A stretch of DNA of 64,000 nucleotides from Chitinivorax sp. B (lineage in GTDB: Bacteria; Pseudomonadota; Gammaproteobacteria; Burkholderiales; SCOH01): positions 37,824-101,823 of the forward strand of contig NZ_SCOH01000019.1 of the NCBI RefSeq assembly GCF_005503445.1. Reading direction: 5' to 3'. Both the position numbers and the translations under genes were made by a program. Below the pieces are notes generated by a model. The model was not told the DNA's origin, did not search any database, and saw only the letters and a program-made list of their open reading frames with translations. Each line of letters begins with the position of its first letter. Position 1 is the stretch's first letter. Positions 17,625 through 27,654 of the stretch are shown piece after piece.

Positions 17625-18194
17625 CTGGCAAGCTTCGAGGAATTGTCGGCTTTTTTGGGCAGCGTCGATCGACGTGCATTCAAGTACGCCTTGTTCGCAG
17701 TGCGCGACGAGGATACAGCCTTGGATATTGTGCAGGACACCATGCTCAAGCTGACGGAAAAATACGCCGGACGGCCCGCCGACGAGCTGCCTGCCTTGTT
17801 TCAGCGCATTTTGCAGAACCAGATCCGCGACTATTATCGTCGGACCAAGGTACGATCCCTGTGGCTAACCTTGGTGTCGGCTTTCAATACCAAGAAAGAC
17901 ACTGTCGATGGCGATACCGCTGACATCATCGATATCGATTCGGAACAGGAGTGTCACGAATCTGCAGAAACATTGTTGGATCGCGATCGGATACTGGCAG
18001 TAGTTGAGGAAGGATTGTATCGACTACCTCCTCGTCAACGAGAGGCCTTCCTGCTGCGTTATTGGGAAGAGATGGATGTGGCAACAACTTCAGCCATCAT
18101 GGGGTGCTCGGAAGGTAGCGTAAAAACGCATTGCTCCCGGGCAACTCACACATTGGCTGAATGGCTGCGGAATCGAGGAATAGGCAATGATTGA
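17625..18194 (+). CDS. ECF-type RNA polymerase sigma factor (apparent CTG start)
   Basis: Residues 5-90 form sigma region 2 (R-R-A-F-K-Y-A-L, then D-E-D-T-A-L-D-I-V-Q-D-T-M-L-K-L), and 125-185 form region 4 with the helix-turn-helix M-D-V-A-T-T-S-A-I-M-G-C-S-E-G-S-V-K. The frame is open only from 17613. A strong GGAGG (17614-17618) lies six bases before CTG at 17625, which gives (M)ASFEELSAFLGSVDRRAF, resembling the N-terminus of this betaproteobacterial sigma family. The only nearby ATG (17621) is one base out of frame and only two bases from the GGAGG. TTG at 17643 is an alternative start. The operon continues with DUF3619, DUF3106 and RDD genes. Confidence 0.85.
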   Translation: MASFEELSAFLGSVDRRAFKYALFAVRDEDTALDIVQDTMLKLTEKYAGRPADELPALFQRILQNQIRDYYRRTKVRSLWLTLVSAFNTKKDTVDGDTADIIDIDSEQECHESAETLLDRDRILAVVEEGLYRLPPRQREAFLLRYWEEMDVATTSAIMGCSEGSVKTHCSRATHTLAEWLRNRGIGND

Positions 18195-18558
18195 AGACAG
18201 GATAGTCCGACAGGTCAAACAGTATCTGGATGCCAACATGGCACAGCTGGATGACAATGCTGCCCAACGTCTGACATTGGCCCGTCAACGCGCGCTGCAA
18301 GCCTATGTGCAGAAAACACCTTTTTGGACACGGGTTATGGCAGGGCTACAAAGTTGGCTGATACGTCATGGCTGGCAGCCACGTGTGTTGTCAGCTTGGG
18401 TTTCCGCGGCCTTGTTGCTAGCCATGGTGACCGGCACCCATCACGTCTTGAACGACGATTGTTATGACGAAGAAGTCGATGCAGTACTACTGGCAGATGA
18501 ATTGCCATTGGGTGCTTATGTCGATAATGGGTTTGATCAATGGTTAGAACAGCTCTGA
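18187..18558 (+). CDS. DUF3619 membrane protein (possible anti-sigma factor)
   Basis: This 123-residue protein has a soluble N-terminal helical region (I-V-R-Q-V-K-Q-Y-L-D, A-Q-R-L-T-L-A-R-Q-R-A-L), one transmembrane segment near residues 68-84 (S-A-W-V-S-A-A-L-L-L-A-M) and an acidic C-terminus ending W-L-E-Q-L, as in DUF3619. It overlaps the sigma gene by eight bases and the next gene by 19, so the three are tightly coupled. The single-pass topology and the position after an ECF sigma gene suggest an anti-sigma role; this is inference. Confidence 0.8.
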   Translation: MIEDRIVRQVKQYLDANMAQLDDNAAQRLTLARQRALQAYVQKTPFWTRVMAGLQSWLIRHGWQPRVLSAWVSAALLLAMVTGTHHVLNDDCYDEEVDAVLLADELPLGAYVDNGFDQWLEQL

Positions 18559-18989
18559 TATTGGCAGTCTGGTGGGCTCAAGCCAGTTTGGTTTGGGCTG
18601 GTGCTCCTGATGGATGGGAAACACTGACAACAGCACAACAACAAGTATTACAACCGGTGCAAAGTGAATGGCATCAATTTCCGGCCTTACAGCGCCAGCG
18701 ATTGATTGTTCTGGCCAACAAATTCCCAGCCATGAAACCCACTGAACAACACCGCATTCAGTCGAAGCTGCGAGAATGGGCCAAATTGACACCGGAACAA
18801 CGTACACTGGCGCGAAAAAACTACAGACAATTACATCAACTCCCGTCAGACAAGCGTCGCCATGTCAAGCAACGCATCAAGCAGTCTGGAAATCGAACCA
18901 TCATGCCCAAGACAACGACAACGGTGACACCATTGCCGCCTCAGGAAGCTGACAAGCCTGCTCCCTCCTCCCAACCACCACAAAACTGA
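18540..18989 (+). CDS. DUF3106 domain periplasmic protein
   Basis: This 149-residue protein has a signal peptide (MVRTALILAVWWAQASLVWA, then GAP). The helical core alternates W-E-T-L-T-x-A-Q-Q, W-H-Q-F-P-A-L-Q-R-Q-R-L and W-A-K-L-T-P-E-Q-R, the DUF3106 pattern, and the tail is basic then proline-rich. Similar proteins accompany the same sigma/DUF3619 pair in other betaproteobacteria. Function is unknown; an envelope sensing role would fit. Confidence 0.78.
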   Translation: MVRTALILAVWWAQASLVWAGAPDGWETLTTAQQQVLQPVQSEWHQFPALQRQRLIVLANKFPAMKPTEQHRIQSKLREWAKLTPEQRTLARKNYRQLHQLPSDKRRHVKQRIKQSGNRTIMPKTTTTVTPLPPQEADKPAPSSQPPQN

Positions 18990-18995
18990 ACCATC

Positions 18996-19529
18996 ATGCC
19001 ACTTGAAGAAATGACGCGCGCCGGCCTTGGCCGGCGTTTGCTTTGCCTGGTTTATGAATTTCTGATTCTGTTTGCACTGTCGTTTGTGATTTTGTTGATC
19101 CCGATGGCAATCCTACCTCTGCTTGGCAAGACAGAGGCGAATAGCCAGGCTGACCACTTTTGGATTTGGCGAATCGTCTGGTTGTTATTGTTAGGTGCCA
19201 ACGCTTGGTATCTACTACGTAGCTGGACACACGGTGGCCAGACATTGGCAATGCGAGCTTGGCGAATGCGACTTGTGACACAAACTGGCCAGCCATTGAT
19301 ATTGGGACAGGCAGCAATTCGGTTGCTATTGGCTTCTTTAGGCTATGCAACCCCACTTGCCATGGCGGTCTGGGCCTACGCTCACCCTGAAAGTCGCCCA
19401 TTGCTTTGGGGTAGCCTGGGGTTTCTTGCAACAATGCTGGCCTGGGCCTTGATTGATAAGGACAAACAGTTTCTGCATGATCGGCTGGCTGGTACTTGCA
19501 TTATTCGGGTACCTGCTGCAAAAAAATAA
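18996..19529 (+). CDS. RDD family membrane protein
   Basis: This 177-residue membrane protein opens with the R-x-x-A/G-x-x-x-D-type RDD segment in the form A-G-L-G-R-R-L-L-C-L-V-Y-E-F, so the usual Asp is Glu here. It has about four hydrophobic helices, the G-G-Q-T-L-A-M-R-A-W-R-M-R-L motif, and a C-terminal L-H-D-R-L-A-G-T box. It is the last gene of the sigma operon. Some RDD proteins are linked to ion transport, but no specific substrate can be given. Confidence 0.85.
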   Translation: MPLEEMTRAGLGRRLLCLVYEFLILFALSFVILLIPMAILPLLGKTEANSQADHFWIWRIVWLLLLGANAWYLLRSWTHGGQTLAMRAWRMRLVTQTGQPLILGQAAIRLLLASLGYATPLAMAVWAYAHPESRPLLWGSLGFLATMLAWALIDKDKQFLHDRLAGTCIIRVPAAKK

Positions 19530-19552
19530 GCGCTGTTTTGACAGCGCTTATT
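19525..19552 (-). terminator. lptG terminator
   Basis: A 12-bp perfect stem (aataagcgctgt/acagcgcttatt, loop tttg) is followed on the minus strand by a T-run. It ends lptFG transcription and overlaps the stop codon of the convergent RDD gene. Confidence 0.85.
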
Positions 19553-19574
19553 CCGGGATAGCAGAATCAACAGG

Positions 19575-20651
19575 CTAACGCCGTTCCTGATACCACAACA
19601 TACCTGCTCCCAGCAGAATCACGATCAATGAAGGGAATCCGGCGGACAACAATGGATTCCAGTCATACAACAATCCCAAATGCTTGAACAAGCTGTTCAC
19701 AAAATGGAAAACCAGTCCAAGCATGATACCAACAAACAGCTTCAAGCCAACGTTGCTGTGACGCCGCTGAGTTTGCGAAAACGGTAACGCCAACAGCATC
19801 ATACAGATCGATACCATCGGGTACAGCAACTTGCTCCACAAAGCGATTTCATAGCGCGAAGCCTTCTGCTTGTTTTCCTTCAGATGCTTGATGTAGTTCC
19901 ATAGGTCCGCGACTGGCATATGCTCGGGCACGACCAACAAGATTGACAGCACATTCGGCGTCAGGACGGAGCTCCAGGCGGATTCACTACGCCTGACCAC
20001 ACTGACCTGCTGACTGCCGAACATTCGCGTTTCCGTTACACCCGTCAGTTGCCAATGACCATCACTTTGATGACGCCCTTCTTTTGCGTTCAAGATGGAC
20101 TTCAGGTTGTAACGGTCATCAAATGAATACACCCTCAGGTCACGTAACGTATTGTCTGGCAAGACTTGGCGAACATTGATGAAATGCCGATCATCCTTGA
20201 CCCACAATCCAGAACGGAATTCCTGTGCAACCACCGAATTGGTAGCCTGTAAACGCAACTGATTTGCAGCCCGTTCTGCCGGTGGCGCAACATACTCGCC
20301 AAAGACAAACGTCAACAATGCAAACAACAAGCCTGCGGGCAACAAGTAACGCACAACCCCACCGGTCGACACGCCTGAGGCACGAATAATGGTGTATTCG
20401 GAGTTCGACGACAATGTGGATAATGTAAACAACGAGCCAATCAGTACCGCAACTGGAAACAGTTCATAGACATGGGCCGGCAAACTTAGCCCGACAAACA
20501 TGAAAACATAATGCAGCTTGTAGTTGCCCTTGCCCATGTCATCGAGTTGATTGATAACATCAAAGAAAGCAAACAGCCCCAACAACACGGTAAAAATCAG
20601 CAATGTCCCTTTGAGGATCTCTGACGAGAGATAGCGCGACAACATATTCAT
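19575..20651 (-). CDS. lptG: LPS export ABC transporter permease LptG
   Basis: This 358-residue YjgP/YjgQ-family permease starts MNMLSRYLSSEILKG. It has three N-terminal transmembrane helices, a periplasmic beta-jellyroll (about residues 110-260) and three C-terminal helices. The M-G-K-G region near residue 50 precedes the coupling segment. With LptF and LptB it extracts lipopolysaccharide from the inner membrane and passes it to LptC-LptA. Its ATG overlaps the lptF stop (ATGA). Confidence 0.93.
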   Translation of the reverse strand: MNMLSRYLSSEILKGTLLIFTVLLGLFAFFDVINQLDDMGKGNYKLHYVFMFVGLSLPAHVYELFPVAVLIGSLFTLSTLSSNSEYTIIRASGVSTGGVVRYLLPAGLLFALLTFVFGEYVAPPAERAANQLRLQATNSVVAQEFRSGLWVKDDRHFINVRQVLPDNTLRDLRVYSFDDRYNLKSILNAKEGRHQSDGHWQLTGVTETRMFGSQQVSVVRRSESAWSSVLTPNVLSILLVVPEHMPVADLWNYIKHLKENKQKASRYEIALWSKLLYPMVSICMMLLALPFSQTQRRHSNVGLKLFVGIMLGLVFHFVNSLFKHLGLLYDWNPLLSAGFPSLIVILLGAGMLWYQERR

Positions 20652-21727
20652 GCGCCCATCCTCCATTGATGCAATTTACCAGAGCGCAATGCCAGCAGGA
20701 CAAAGATCAACCCCATCAACGTCAGATGAACCGGCCACAGACCGATAATCGGGTGAACCTTGCCTTGGGCGATCCAGGCCTGCATCACCGACAGCATATT
20801 GCTGTAAACCATATAAATCAGAATTGCCAATACCAGGTTGAGCGAGCGACCTGCCCGCGGCTTGACGAAGGACAATGGCACCGCCAACATCACCAACAAC
20901 ACAGCACCAATCGGTGAACCTAGGCGCCAGGCTAGTTCGGCATGCTTTTCATTGTTCAGATCACGAAGCAACTCCTGCGTGCGTACCCCTTGTATGGGTG
21001 ATGCAGATAAGGCGCCATCCCTAGGTGGAACCAACACGGTATAACGTTGGAATTCAATAATCCGGTATACCGATGAGCCCGGTTCACCTTCATACTGGCG
21101 GCCATTGGTCAGTACCAGAATTCGGTTTCCGGCATCATCTGCACTCAGATAACCCTGATTGGAGCTGACCAGACGAATTTTCCCGTTTTTTTCACTTTGC
21201 ACAAAAATATTCGTCGCAGAACCATTATCACCGCTGAAATTCTCGATAAAAAACACGCGATCAGCCTGTTTTGATTCTTTAAAAATACCAGGCGCAATCG
21301 CTGCTGTTTCATCTTGCGACATCAATTTTTGTCGATAAGTATCGCTTTTCCGGACAGCCCAAGGTGACAGGCTGAAGCTCAAAATAGCGATCAGCAACAA
21401 GATTGGCGTGGCAAAGCTTAATGTCGGCTTGATCCAGTCCGACACGCTGAGACCGGAGCTTTGCCAGACCTCCATTTCATGATCCCGGTGGGAACGCGTC
21501 AAGGCCAACAGAATGGCAATGAACATTGATAGAGACAATAAAATCGGCAAATAACGCAAGGCAGCAAAGCCAAGGGTGATCATCACAGCTTCGGTTGCCA
21601 GTCTTCCACTGGCGGCCATACCAAGAAAACGTACGATCAGGGTCGTACAGATGATGGCCAGCAGCACCAGGAACACTGCCAACGTCAGCACCGTCAGCTC
21701 ACGCTTATAGGTACGGGCGAATATCAT
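20648..21727 (-). CDS. lptF: LPS export ABC transporter permease LptF
   Basis: This 359-residue partner of LptG starts MIFARTYKRELTVLTLAVFL and has the same 3 TM, periplasmic jellyroll, 3 TM plan. Typical sequences are the H-R-D-H-E-M-E-V-W-Q-S-S-G-L coupling helix near residue 90 and P-L-S-F-V-K-P-R-A-G-R-S near 285. It is divergent from pepA, with a 176-bp intergenic region shared between them. Confidence 0.93.
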   Translation of the reverse strand: MIFARTYKRELTVLTLAVFLVLLAIICTTLIVRFLGMAASGRLATEAVMITLGFAALRYLPILLSLSMFIAILLALTRSHRDHEMEVWQSSGLSVSDWIKPTLSFATPILLLIAILSFSLSPWAVRKSDTYRQKLMSQDETAAIAPGIFKESKQADRVFFIENFSGDNGSATNIFVQSEKNGKIRLVSSNQGYLSADDAGNRILVLTNGRQYEGEPGSSVYRIIEFQRYTVLVPPRDGALSASPIQGVRTQELLRDLNNEKHAELAWRLGSPIGAVLLVMLAVPLSFVKPRAGRSLNLVLAILIYMVYSNMLSVMQAWIAQGKVHPIIGLWPVHLTLMGLIFVLLALRSGKLHQWRMGA

Positions 21728-21903
21728 GTTTGGGAACTATCTTTGACATTTCCAGTGAAAATTCTGGATAATTTGATTTTCGTTTCGTTTATCACTAATT
21801 CTAAAATATCGACACGTGACGCCGCCTGATAATTATGTCGGCATTCGTTTTCAGATATACAGCAGCGTGATAGGGAAATAATGCCAATATCAAGGAGCAG
21901 ACA

Positions 21904-23484
21904 GTGGAATTTAGCATAAAAAGCGGCAGCCCGGAGAAGCAGCGTTCTGCTTGTGTTGTGGTTGGGGTTTTTGATTCGCGTAAACTGACGCTGGCTGCAG
22001 ACTTGCTGGACCGCATCTCGGACGGGTACATCAGCGATATTCTGCGTCGTGGCGATCTGGATGGCAAACTCGGTGCAACCCTTTTGCTTCACAACGTTCC
22101 TCATACACTCTGCGACCGTGTGTTATTGGTCGGTCTGGGCAAGGAACGTGAATTCCGTGATAACGAATATCATGTTGCCGTACGTTCGGCGCTCAAAACA
22201 CTGATTGAAACAGGTTCTCCTGAGGCCGTACTGTATTTGACTGAAGTACCAGTACGCAAACGTGAGATCGCTTGGCGCATCGAACACGCGGTACAGGTGG
22301 TATACGAAGCGTTGTACCGTTTCGACCGCATGAAGAGCAAGCAGGAAGAGCCACGTCGCCTACGTAAATTGACGTTATCCGTTTCTCGTCGCAGCGAATT
22401 GTCTTTGGGCGAAGAGGCCCTGCACAAAGGTCAGTCGATTGCCGAAGGGATGAATCTGGCCAAAGACCTGGGCAACCTGCCAGGCAATGTTTGTACGCCA
22501 ACTTATCTGGCCGACACAGCCAAAGAAATGGCCGAAAAGTTTGGTTTGCAATGCAAGATCATGGAACGGGCCGATATGGAAAAGCTCGGCATGGGTTCAT
22601 TCCTGTCAGTTGGCAAGGCCAGTACCGAGCCACCGAAACTGATTGAGTTGCAATATCACGGTGCCAAAAAAGATGTGAAACCGATCGTACTGGTCGGCAA
22701 AGGCATCACCTTTGACTCAGGTGGTATTTCATTGAAGCCAGGTGAAGGCATGGATGAAATGAAGTACGACATGTGTGGCGCTGCTACTGTGCTGGGTACA
22801 ATCCAGGCCGCAGCACAAATGAAATTGCCGTTGAATATCTTCGCACTGATCCCGACCTGCGAAAACATGCCGGCAGGCAATGCCAGCAAGCCAGGTGACG
22901 TAGTGACTTCCATGTCCGGGCAAACTATCGAAATTCTCAATACCGACGCCGAAGGCCGCCTGATCCTGTGTGATGCCTTGACCTACGCCGAGCGCTTTGA
23001 GCCAGATACCGTAGTTGACGTGGCAACCTTGACTGGTGCATGTGTGATCGCATTAGGCCATGTTGCAACAGGCCTGTATGCCAATCAGGACAGTTTGGCG
23101 CGTGAATTGGCTGCTGCAGGAGAAGACGCAGCAGACCGCGCTTGGCATATGCCGCTGTGGGACGAATACCAAGACCAGTTGAAGAGCAATTTCGCCGATA
23201 TGGCCAATATCGGTGGCCGCCCTGGCGGCTCTATCACGGCTGCGTGCTTCCTGTCACGCTTCACCAAGAACTACGACTGGGCACATCTGGATATCGCAGG
23301 TACCGCTTGGAAATCAGGCAAGGATAAAGGCGCAACGGGCCGTCCGGTGCCCATGCTGAGCCGCTTCCTGATCGGCCGTGCCGATCAGCTGGAAGGCCGT
23401 GTACCAATGCGCGGTCGTCCAAAGCGTGTTCATGAGATCGAGATGGATGAGGGCGAGAGTGACGCCCACCATGACGAGAATTGA
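21904..23484 (+). CDS. pepA: Leucyl aminopeptidase (M17), GTG start
   Basis: This 526-residue M17 enzyme has catalytic and metal motifs V-G-K-G-I-T-F-D-S-G-G-I-S-L-K-P, M-K-Y-D-M-C-G-A and the signature N-T-D-A-E-G-R-L. It is a cytosolic hexameric aminopeptidase; in some bacteria it also binds DNA as an XerCD accessory factor. GTG at 21904 is preceded by AAGGAG at six bases. The C-terminus extends some 25 residues beyond the usual end with a basic then strongly acidic tail (R-G-R-P-K-R, then E-M-D-E-G-E). It overlaps holC by 14 bases. Confidence 0.95.
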   Translation: MEFSIKSGSPEKQRSACVVVGVFDSRKLTLAADLLDRISDGYISDILRRGDLDGKLGATLLLHNVPHTLCDRVLLVGLGKEREFRDNEYHVAVRSALKTLIETGSPEAVLYLTEVPVRKREIAWRIEHAVQVVYEALYRFDRMKSKQEEPRRLRKLTLSVSRRSELSLGEEALHKGQSIAEGMNLAKDLGNLPGNVCTPTYLADTAKEMAEKFGLQCKIMERADMEKLGMGSFLSVGKASTEPPKLIELQYHGAKKDVKPIVLVGKGITFDSGGISLKPGEGMDEMKYDMCGAATVLGTIQAAAQMKLPLNIFALIPTCENMPAGNASKPGDVVTSMSGQTIEILNTDAEGRLILCDALTYAERFEPDTVVDVATLTGACVIALGHVATGLYANQDSLARELAAAGEDAADRAWHMPLWDEYQDQLKSNFADMANIGGRPGGSITAACFLSRFTKNYDWAHLDIAGTAWKSGKDKGATGRPVPMLSRFLIGRADQLEGRVPMRGRPKRVHEIEMDEGESDAHHDEN

Positions 23485-23899
23485 TTTTTATACCCATGTG
23501 GAGGACCGGGCTGGTGTAGTCTGCCAGCTCGCCGCCAAAGCGGTTTCGCAGGGCAAGCGAGTCATGATTTTTACCGCAGGCCCTGCGGAAACCGATCTGA
23601 TTGATCAGCGGCTGTGGACATTCAACCAGCTGAGCTTTATCCCGCATTGTCGTGCCAACCACGAACTAGCCGCAGAGACGCCCGTCATTGTCGATCATGT
23701 GGCAGAAACACTACCACATCATGAGATCCTGATTAATCTCCATCCGGATTGGCCCCGCTTTTTCAGCCGCTTTGAACGACTGATCGAAATAGTCAGCCAG
23801 CAACCCGATATTACCGATGCCGCACGACAACGATTTCGCTATTATCGTGACTGCGGTTACGATATTCAGTCACACAACTTGAGCCATCTCGGAAGTTAA
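23471..23899 (+). CDS. holC: DNA polymerase III subunit chi
   Basis: This 142-residue protein starts MTRIDFYTHVEDRAG. Recognisable chi features are C-Q-L-A-A-K-A near residue 18, L-W-T-F-N-Q-L-S-F-I-P-H near 50, and L-I-N-L-H-P-D near 85. It links the clamp loader to SSB. The order pepA-holC is widely conserved, but valS, the usual next gene, is replaced here by the proline/alanine-repeat gene, whose start overlaps the stop (TAATG). Confidence 0.92.
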   Translation: MTRIDFYTHVEDRAGVVCQLAAKAVSQGKRVMIFTAGPAETDLIDQRLWTFNQLSFIPHCRANHELAAETPVIVDHVAETLPHHEILINLHPDWPRFFSRFERLIEIVSQQPDITDAARQRFRYYRDCGYDIQSHNLSHLGS

Positions 23900-25443
23900 T
23901 GAGCGAACAATCACCCAAGCCCGCATCGCCGAACGTTCTTGATCGCATGGATGCATTGCTGAATAAACACTTAAGCCATCCCAATGCAACGGATGCTTCC
24001 GCTGACATTCCCATGTTGACCGAAGTTGTACCGGAACTGGAGCATCTGGACGACATTCCCGTGCTGGAAGAGCTGGCCGTGGATGTCACGCCCCCGGTTC
24101 TGACCGTTGAAGAACTCCATCTGGATATTCCGGTGCTGGAAGAAGCCCTTCCCGACTCGCTGGCGGATGTGACTGCGTTTGGGTCGCCAATACGCCGGCA
24201 ATCGGTACCAGAGATTCGAATTGATGTGCCACCCACGCCGATGCGCGAGCCAGAGGTCATACTGGCTGCCCCTGTCAAAGATGAAATCGAAATCATCGTT
24301 GACGAGCCGCCTTCCGACATCCCATTGTTGACGGAGGCTGAGCCGCTGGAATTCGAGTTGGCCTTGCCCGTGTTGAATGAGGCAATAGAAGTCGAGACCG
24401 TACCGATCGAGGACTGGCATTTGTTGTCGTCGCTGCTGACAGAGCCCGTCGCCGAACCGGTTATCGTGCCACCTGCACCTGCACCTGCACCTGCACCTGC
24501 ACCTGCACCTGCACCTGCACCTGCACCTGCACCTGCACCTGCACCTGCACCTGCACCTGCACCTGCACCTGCACCTGCACCTGAGATTGTACCTCCAGTC
24601 ACCTTCGTAGCTGCAACCCCTGCGGTGCCTGATGTAGCGGCAGCCAGCATCAGCGAAACACCGCTGCCCGAACCTGTTTTGGAAGACAAAGCAGTACCTA
24701 CTCCTACGCTGACTTTCCGTAGCAGCGAATGGGAGGCAGTCGATTCATTGGTAGCCATGCCAGTTTTGGATGCCACCATGCCACCGATCGAATTCGATCT
24801 CCCTGCCCCAACCATTGTTGAGGCAAAGATCGAATCGGTAGAAGCATTACCCGTTATAGAAGACGAGGTTGCCTCAGTATCAGCCGAAGCCATTCCGGAA
24901 TTGATGGAAATTGCTGAAGTGGCCGAACTCAACCCGATAGGGCCAAGTGTCGAGCCTTCCTCACCGGAAACTACCCTACAGCTGGATACACTACCCGTCA
25001 TTGAAGAATATGTCGTTGCTGAGCCTGTTATTGCAGAACCCGTCGTTGCCATACCTGCCGAAGTCGTAGCACATGTACAGGAAACGATTGAGCTCGAACC
25101 GCCGTTATCGATACCGGAGCGAGTTCCCGAATCAACACCAACAACCGCAGCTCCTTCTCCGTCGGTGTTGCCAGTTCAGGGTGAATTATCGGTAGCTGTG
25201 TCACCTGCAATTCACGACAGCTTCGCCGAAGACCTGACGGCAGATATCTTCCAAAATGTGTCGACCCAACTGGAAGACCAGATAGAAGCACTGGTTCGTC
25301 GGCAATTTGCACTCAAATTGGCGGCACTTTATCGTGACGGGTTGAATGAAGCATTACAGGCTGTGATGATAGAAATCCGGCAAGACTTGAAAGAAAGCAT
25401 TACCAGAATTGTGCGTGAGGAATTACGCAAACGCGACCTGTAA
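23899..25443 (+). CDS. Acidic, proline/alanine-repeat protein of unknown function
   Basis: This 514-residue protein has no signal peptide. The N-terminal half repeats a short motif D-I-P-(V/M/L)-L-x-E at least four times (near residues 35, 54, 75 and 136), with degenerate copies L-P-V-L-N-E, M-P-V-L-D and L-P-V-I-E later. Residues about 193-228 are an uninterrupted run of 18 Ala-Pro units. The last 75 residues form a predicted amphipathic helical domain (L-E-D-Q-I-E-A-L-V-R-R-Q-F, then I-R-Q-D-L-K-E-S-I). Start overlaps holC, so it is cotranscribed with pepA-holC. It may be a cytosolic scaffold; no function can be given. Confidence 0.8.
   Translation: MSEQSPKPASPNVLDRMDALLNKHLSHPNATDASADIPMLTEVVPELEHLDDIPVLEELAVDVTPPVLTVEELHLDIPVLEEALPDSLADVTAFGSPIRRQSVPEIRIDVPPTPMREPEVILAAPVKDEIEIIVDEPPSDIPLLTEAEPLEFELALPVLNEAIEVETVPIEDWHLLSSLLTEPVAEPVIVPPAPAPAPAPAPAPAPAPAPAPAPAPAPAPAPAPAPAPEIVPPVTFVAATPAVPDVAAASISETPLPEPVLEDKAVPTPTLTFRSSEWEAVDSLVAMPVLDATMPPIEFDLPAPTIVEAKIESVEALPVIEDEVASVSAEAIPELMEIAEVAELNPIGPSVEPSSPETTLQLDTLPVIEEYVVAEPVIAEPVVAIPAEVVAHVQETIELEPPLSIPERVPESTPTTAAPSPSVLPVQGELSVAVSPAIHDSFAEDLTADIFQNVSTQLEDQIEALVRRQFALKLAALYRDGLNEALQAVMIEIRQDLKESITRIVREELRKRDL
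24475..24582 (+). repeat. 18 perfect tandem copies of the hexanucleotide GCACCT
   Basis: The array encodes (Ala-Pro)18 in frame. Because the unit is six bases, slippage would change linker length without shifting the frame. Confidence 0.95.
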
Positions 25444-25461
25444 TCCCATCAAGTTGTCATG

Positions 25462-25485
25462 AAACGGGGGTATATACCCCCGTTT
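25462..25485 (+). terminator. Hairpin after the Ala-Pro repeat gene
   Basis: Arms aaacgggggta and tacccccgttt pair perfectly around a two-base centre, 18 bases after the stop, followed by gctcttct. The T-run is short, but position and G/C content fit the operon terminator. Confidence 0.6.
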
Positions 25486-25694
25486 GCTCTTCTGCATCCA
25501 TCAAACGCACCTGATTGCATATACTACTTTCATCACCCTCTTTTTATTTTGGGGTTGCTGACTGCCTGATCCCAGCTTCAAACCGGAAACAACACGTTAC
25601 CCTGAGGGCAATCCAGACATTTGCCCAACCATGTGCTTGTTTCCCGTTTTGTTTTTGACAAAAGCTGGACCGACTGCCATAAGGAAGCCGCGCC

Positions 25695-27011
<1,317 letters not shown>

Positions 27012-27654
27012 CCGCCATTCGATATCCTGCAACCGACTATGACAAATAACATCATTGACGATCTGAGTGCTTCCTGATGGCCCGGTCCATATCCGTAAAG
27101 TCATTAAATCACTCAAGATAATCTTTTCATAAAAATGCAAATTCAATATTAATGACCAATATTCAATTAAATTAATTTAATAACTCATTAATTTTCTTAA
27201 TCAGGATCATCAATTTTGAAATCGACTGTCAAAACTTGACATAATCTTCTCACGATAAATTACATTCCACTCCCGGCAAAAAAGAAATCGTTTACATCCA
27301 CACTGAAATTGACTGGCGTTCATTAATTAGCTGACTAGAACCATCGACTAAATTTACTGACATCAAAAAATAACAACGTTTTATTCATTGCCCCTCCTCT
27401 TCATTACACATCAATCCAGTTTTTTTCACCGCTTACATAGTAGCCTGAAAAACTCAAATATATCGATTTCAAATTTTGGCAACAGACTTCAAATCAAGCC
27501 TGGCAGCCATTCCAGATGACATGGAATTTTAATCAAGCTTACTTATGTCATTTCAAATTCATACAACCCATATAGCGGCATGACGGTTTTCCCTAATATT
27601 CATACAAATTTAATTTACATTAGTTTGGGAAAAAACAAATAAGTGGGAGACATC
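27012..27654. other. AT-rich region upstream of the RTX secretion operon
   Basis: This 643-bp region is distinctly AT-richer than its neighbours and has no supported gene. TTGACA at 27236-27241 is a possible -35 without a good -10 at the right distance. The region probably carries the regulated promoter of the secretion operon and, given its composition, could be bound by H-NS-type proteins. Confidence 0.4.

Noticed and set aside
17621..17923. 100-codon frame with ATG two bases after GGAGG
   Set aside because: Overlaps sigma region 2 in another frame, has Arg/Cys-rich sequence without family features, and the ATG is too close to the GGAGG. Kept only as part of the start-codon question.
24475..24582. 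Repeat array as a possible CRISPR
   Set aside because: The unit is six bases, contiguous and in frame in a gene, with no spacers.
23811..25052. Open frame of 413 codons on the minus strand with a long Gly-Ala run
   Set aside because: It is the reverse reading of the Ala-Pro repeat gene; the plus-strand frame is coupled to holC and has a plausible helical domain, while this one is low-complexity Ser/Thr/Gly throughout.
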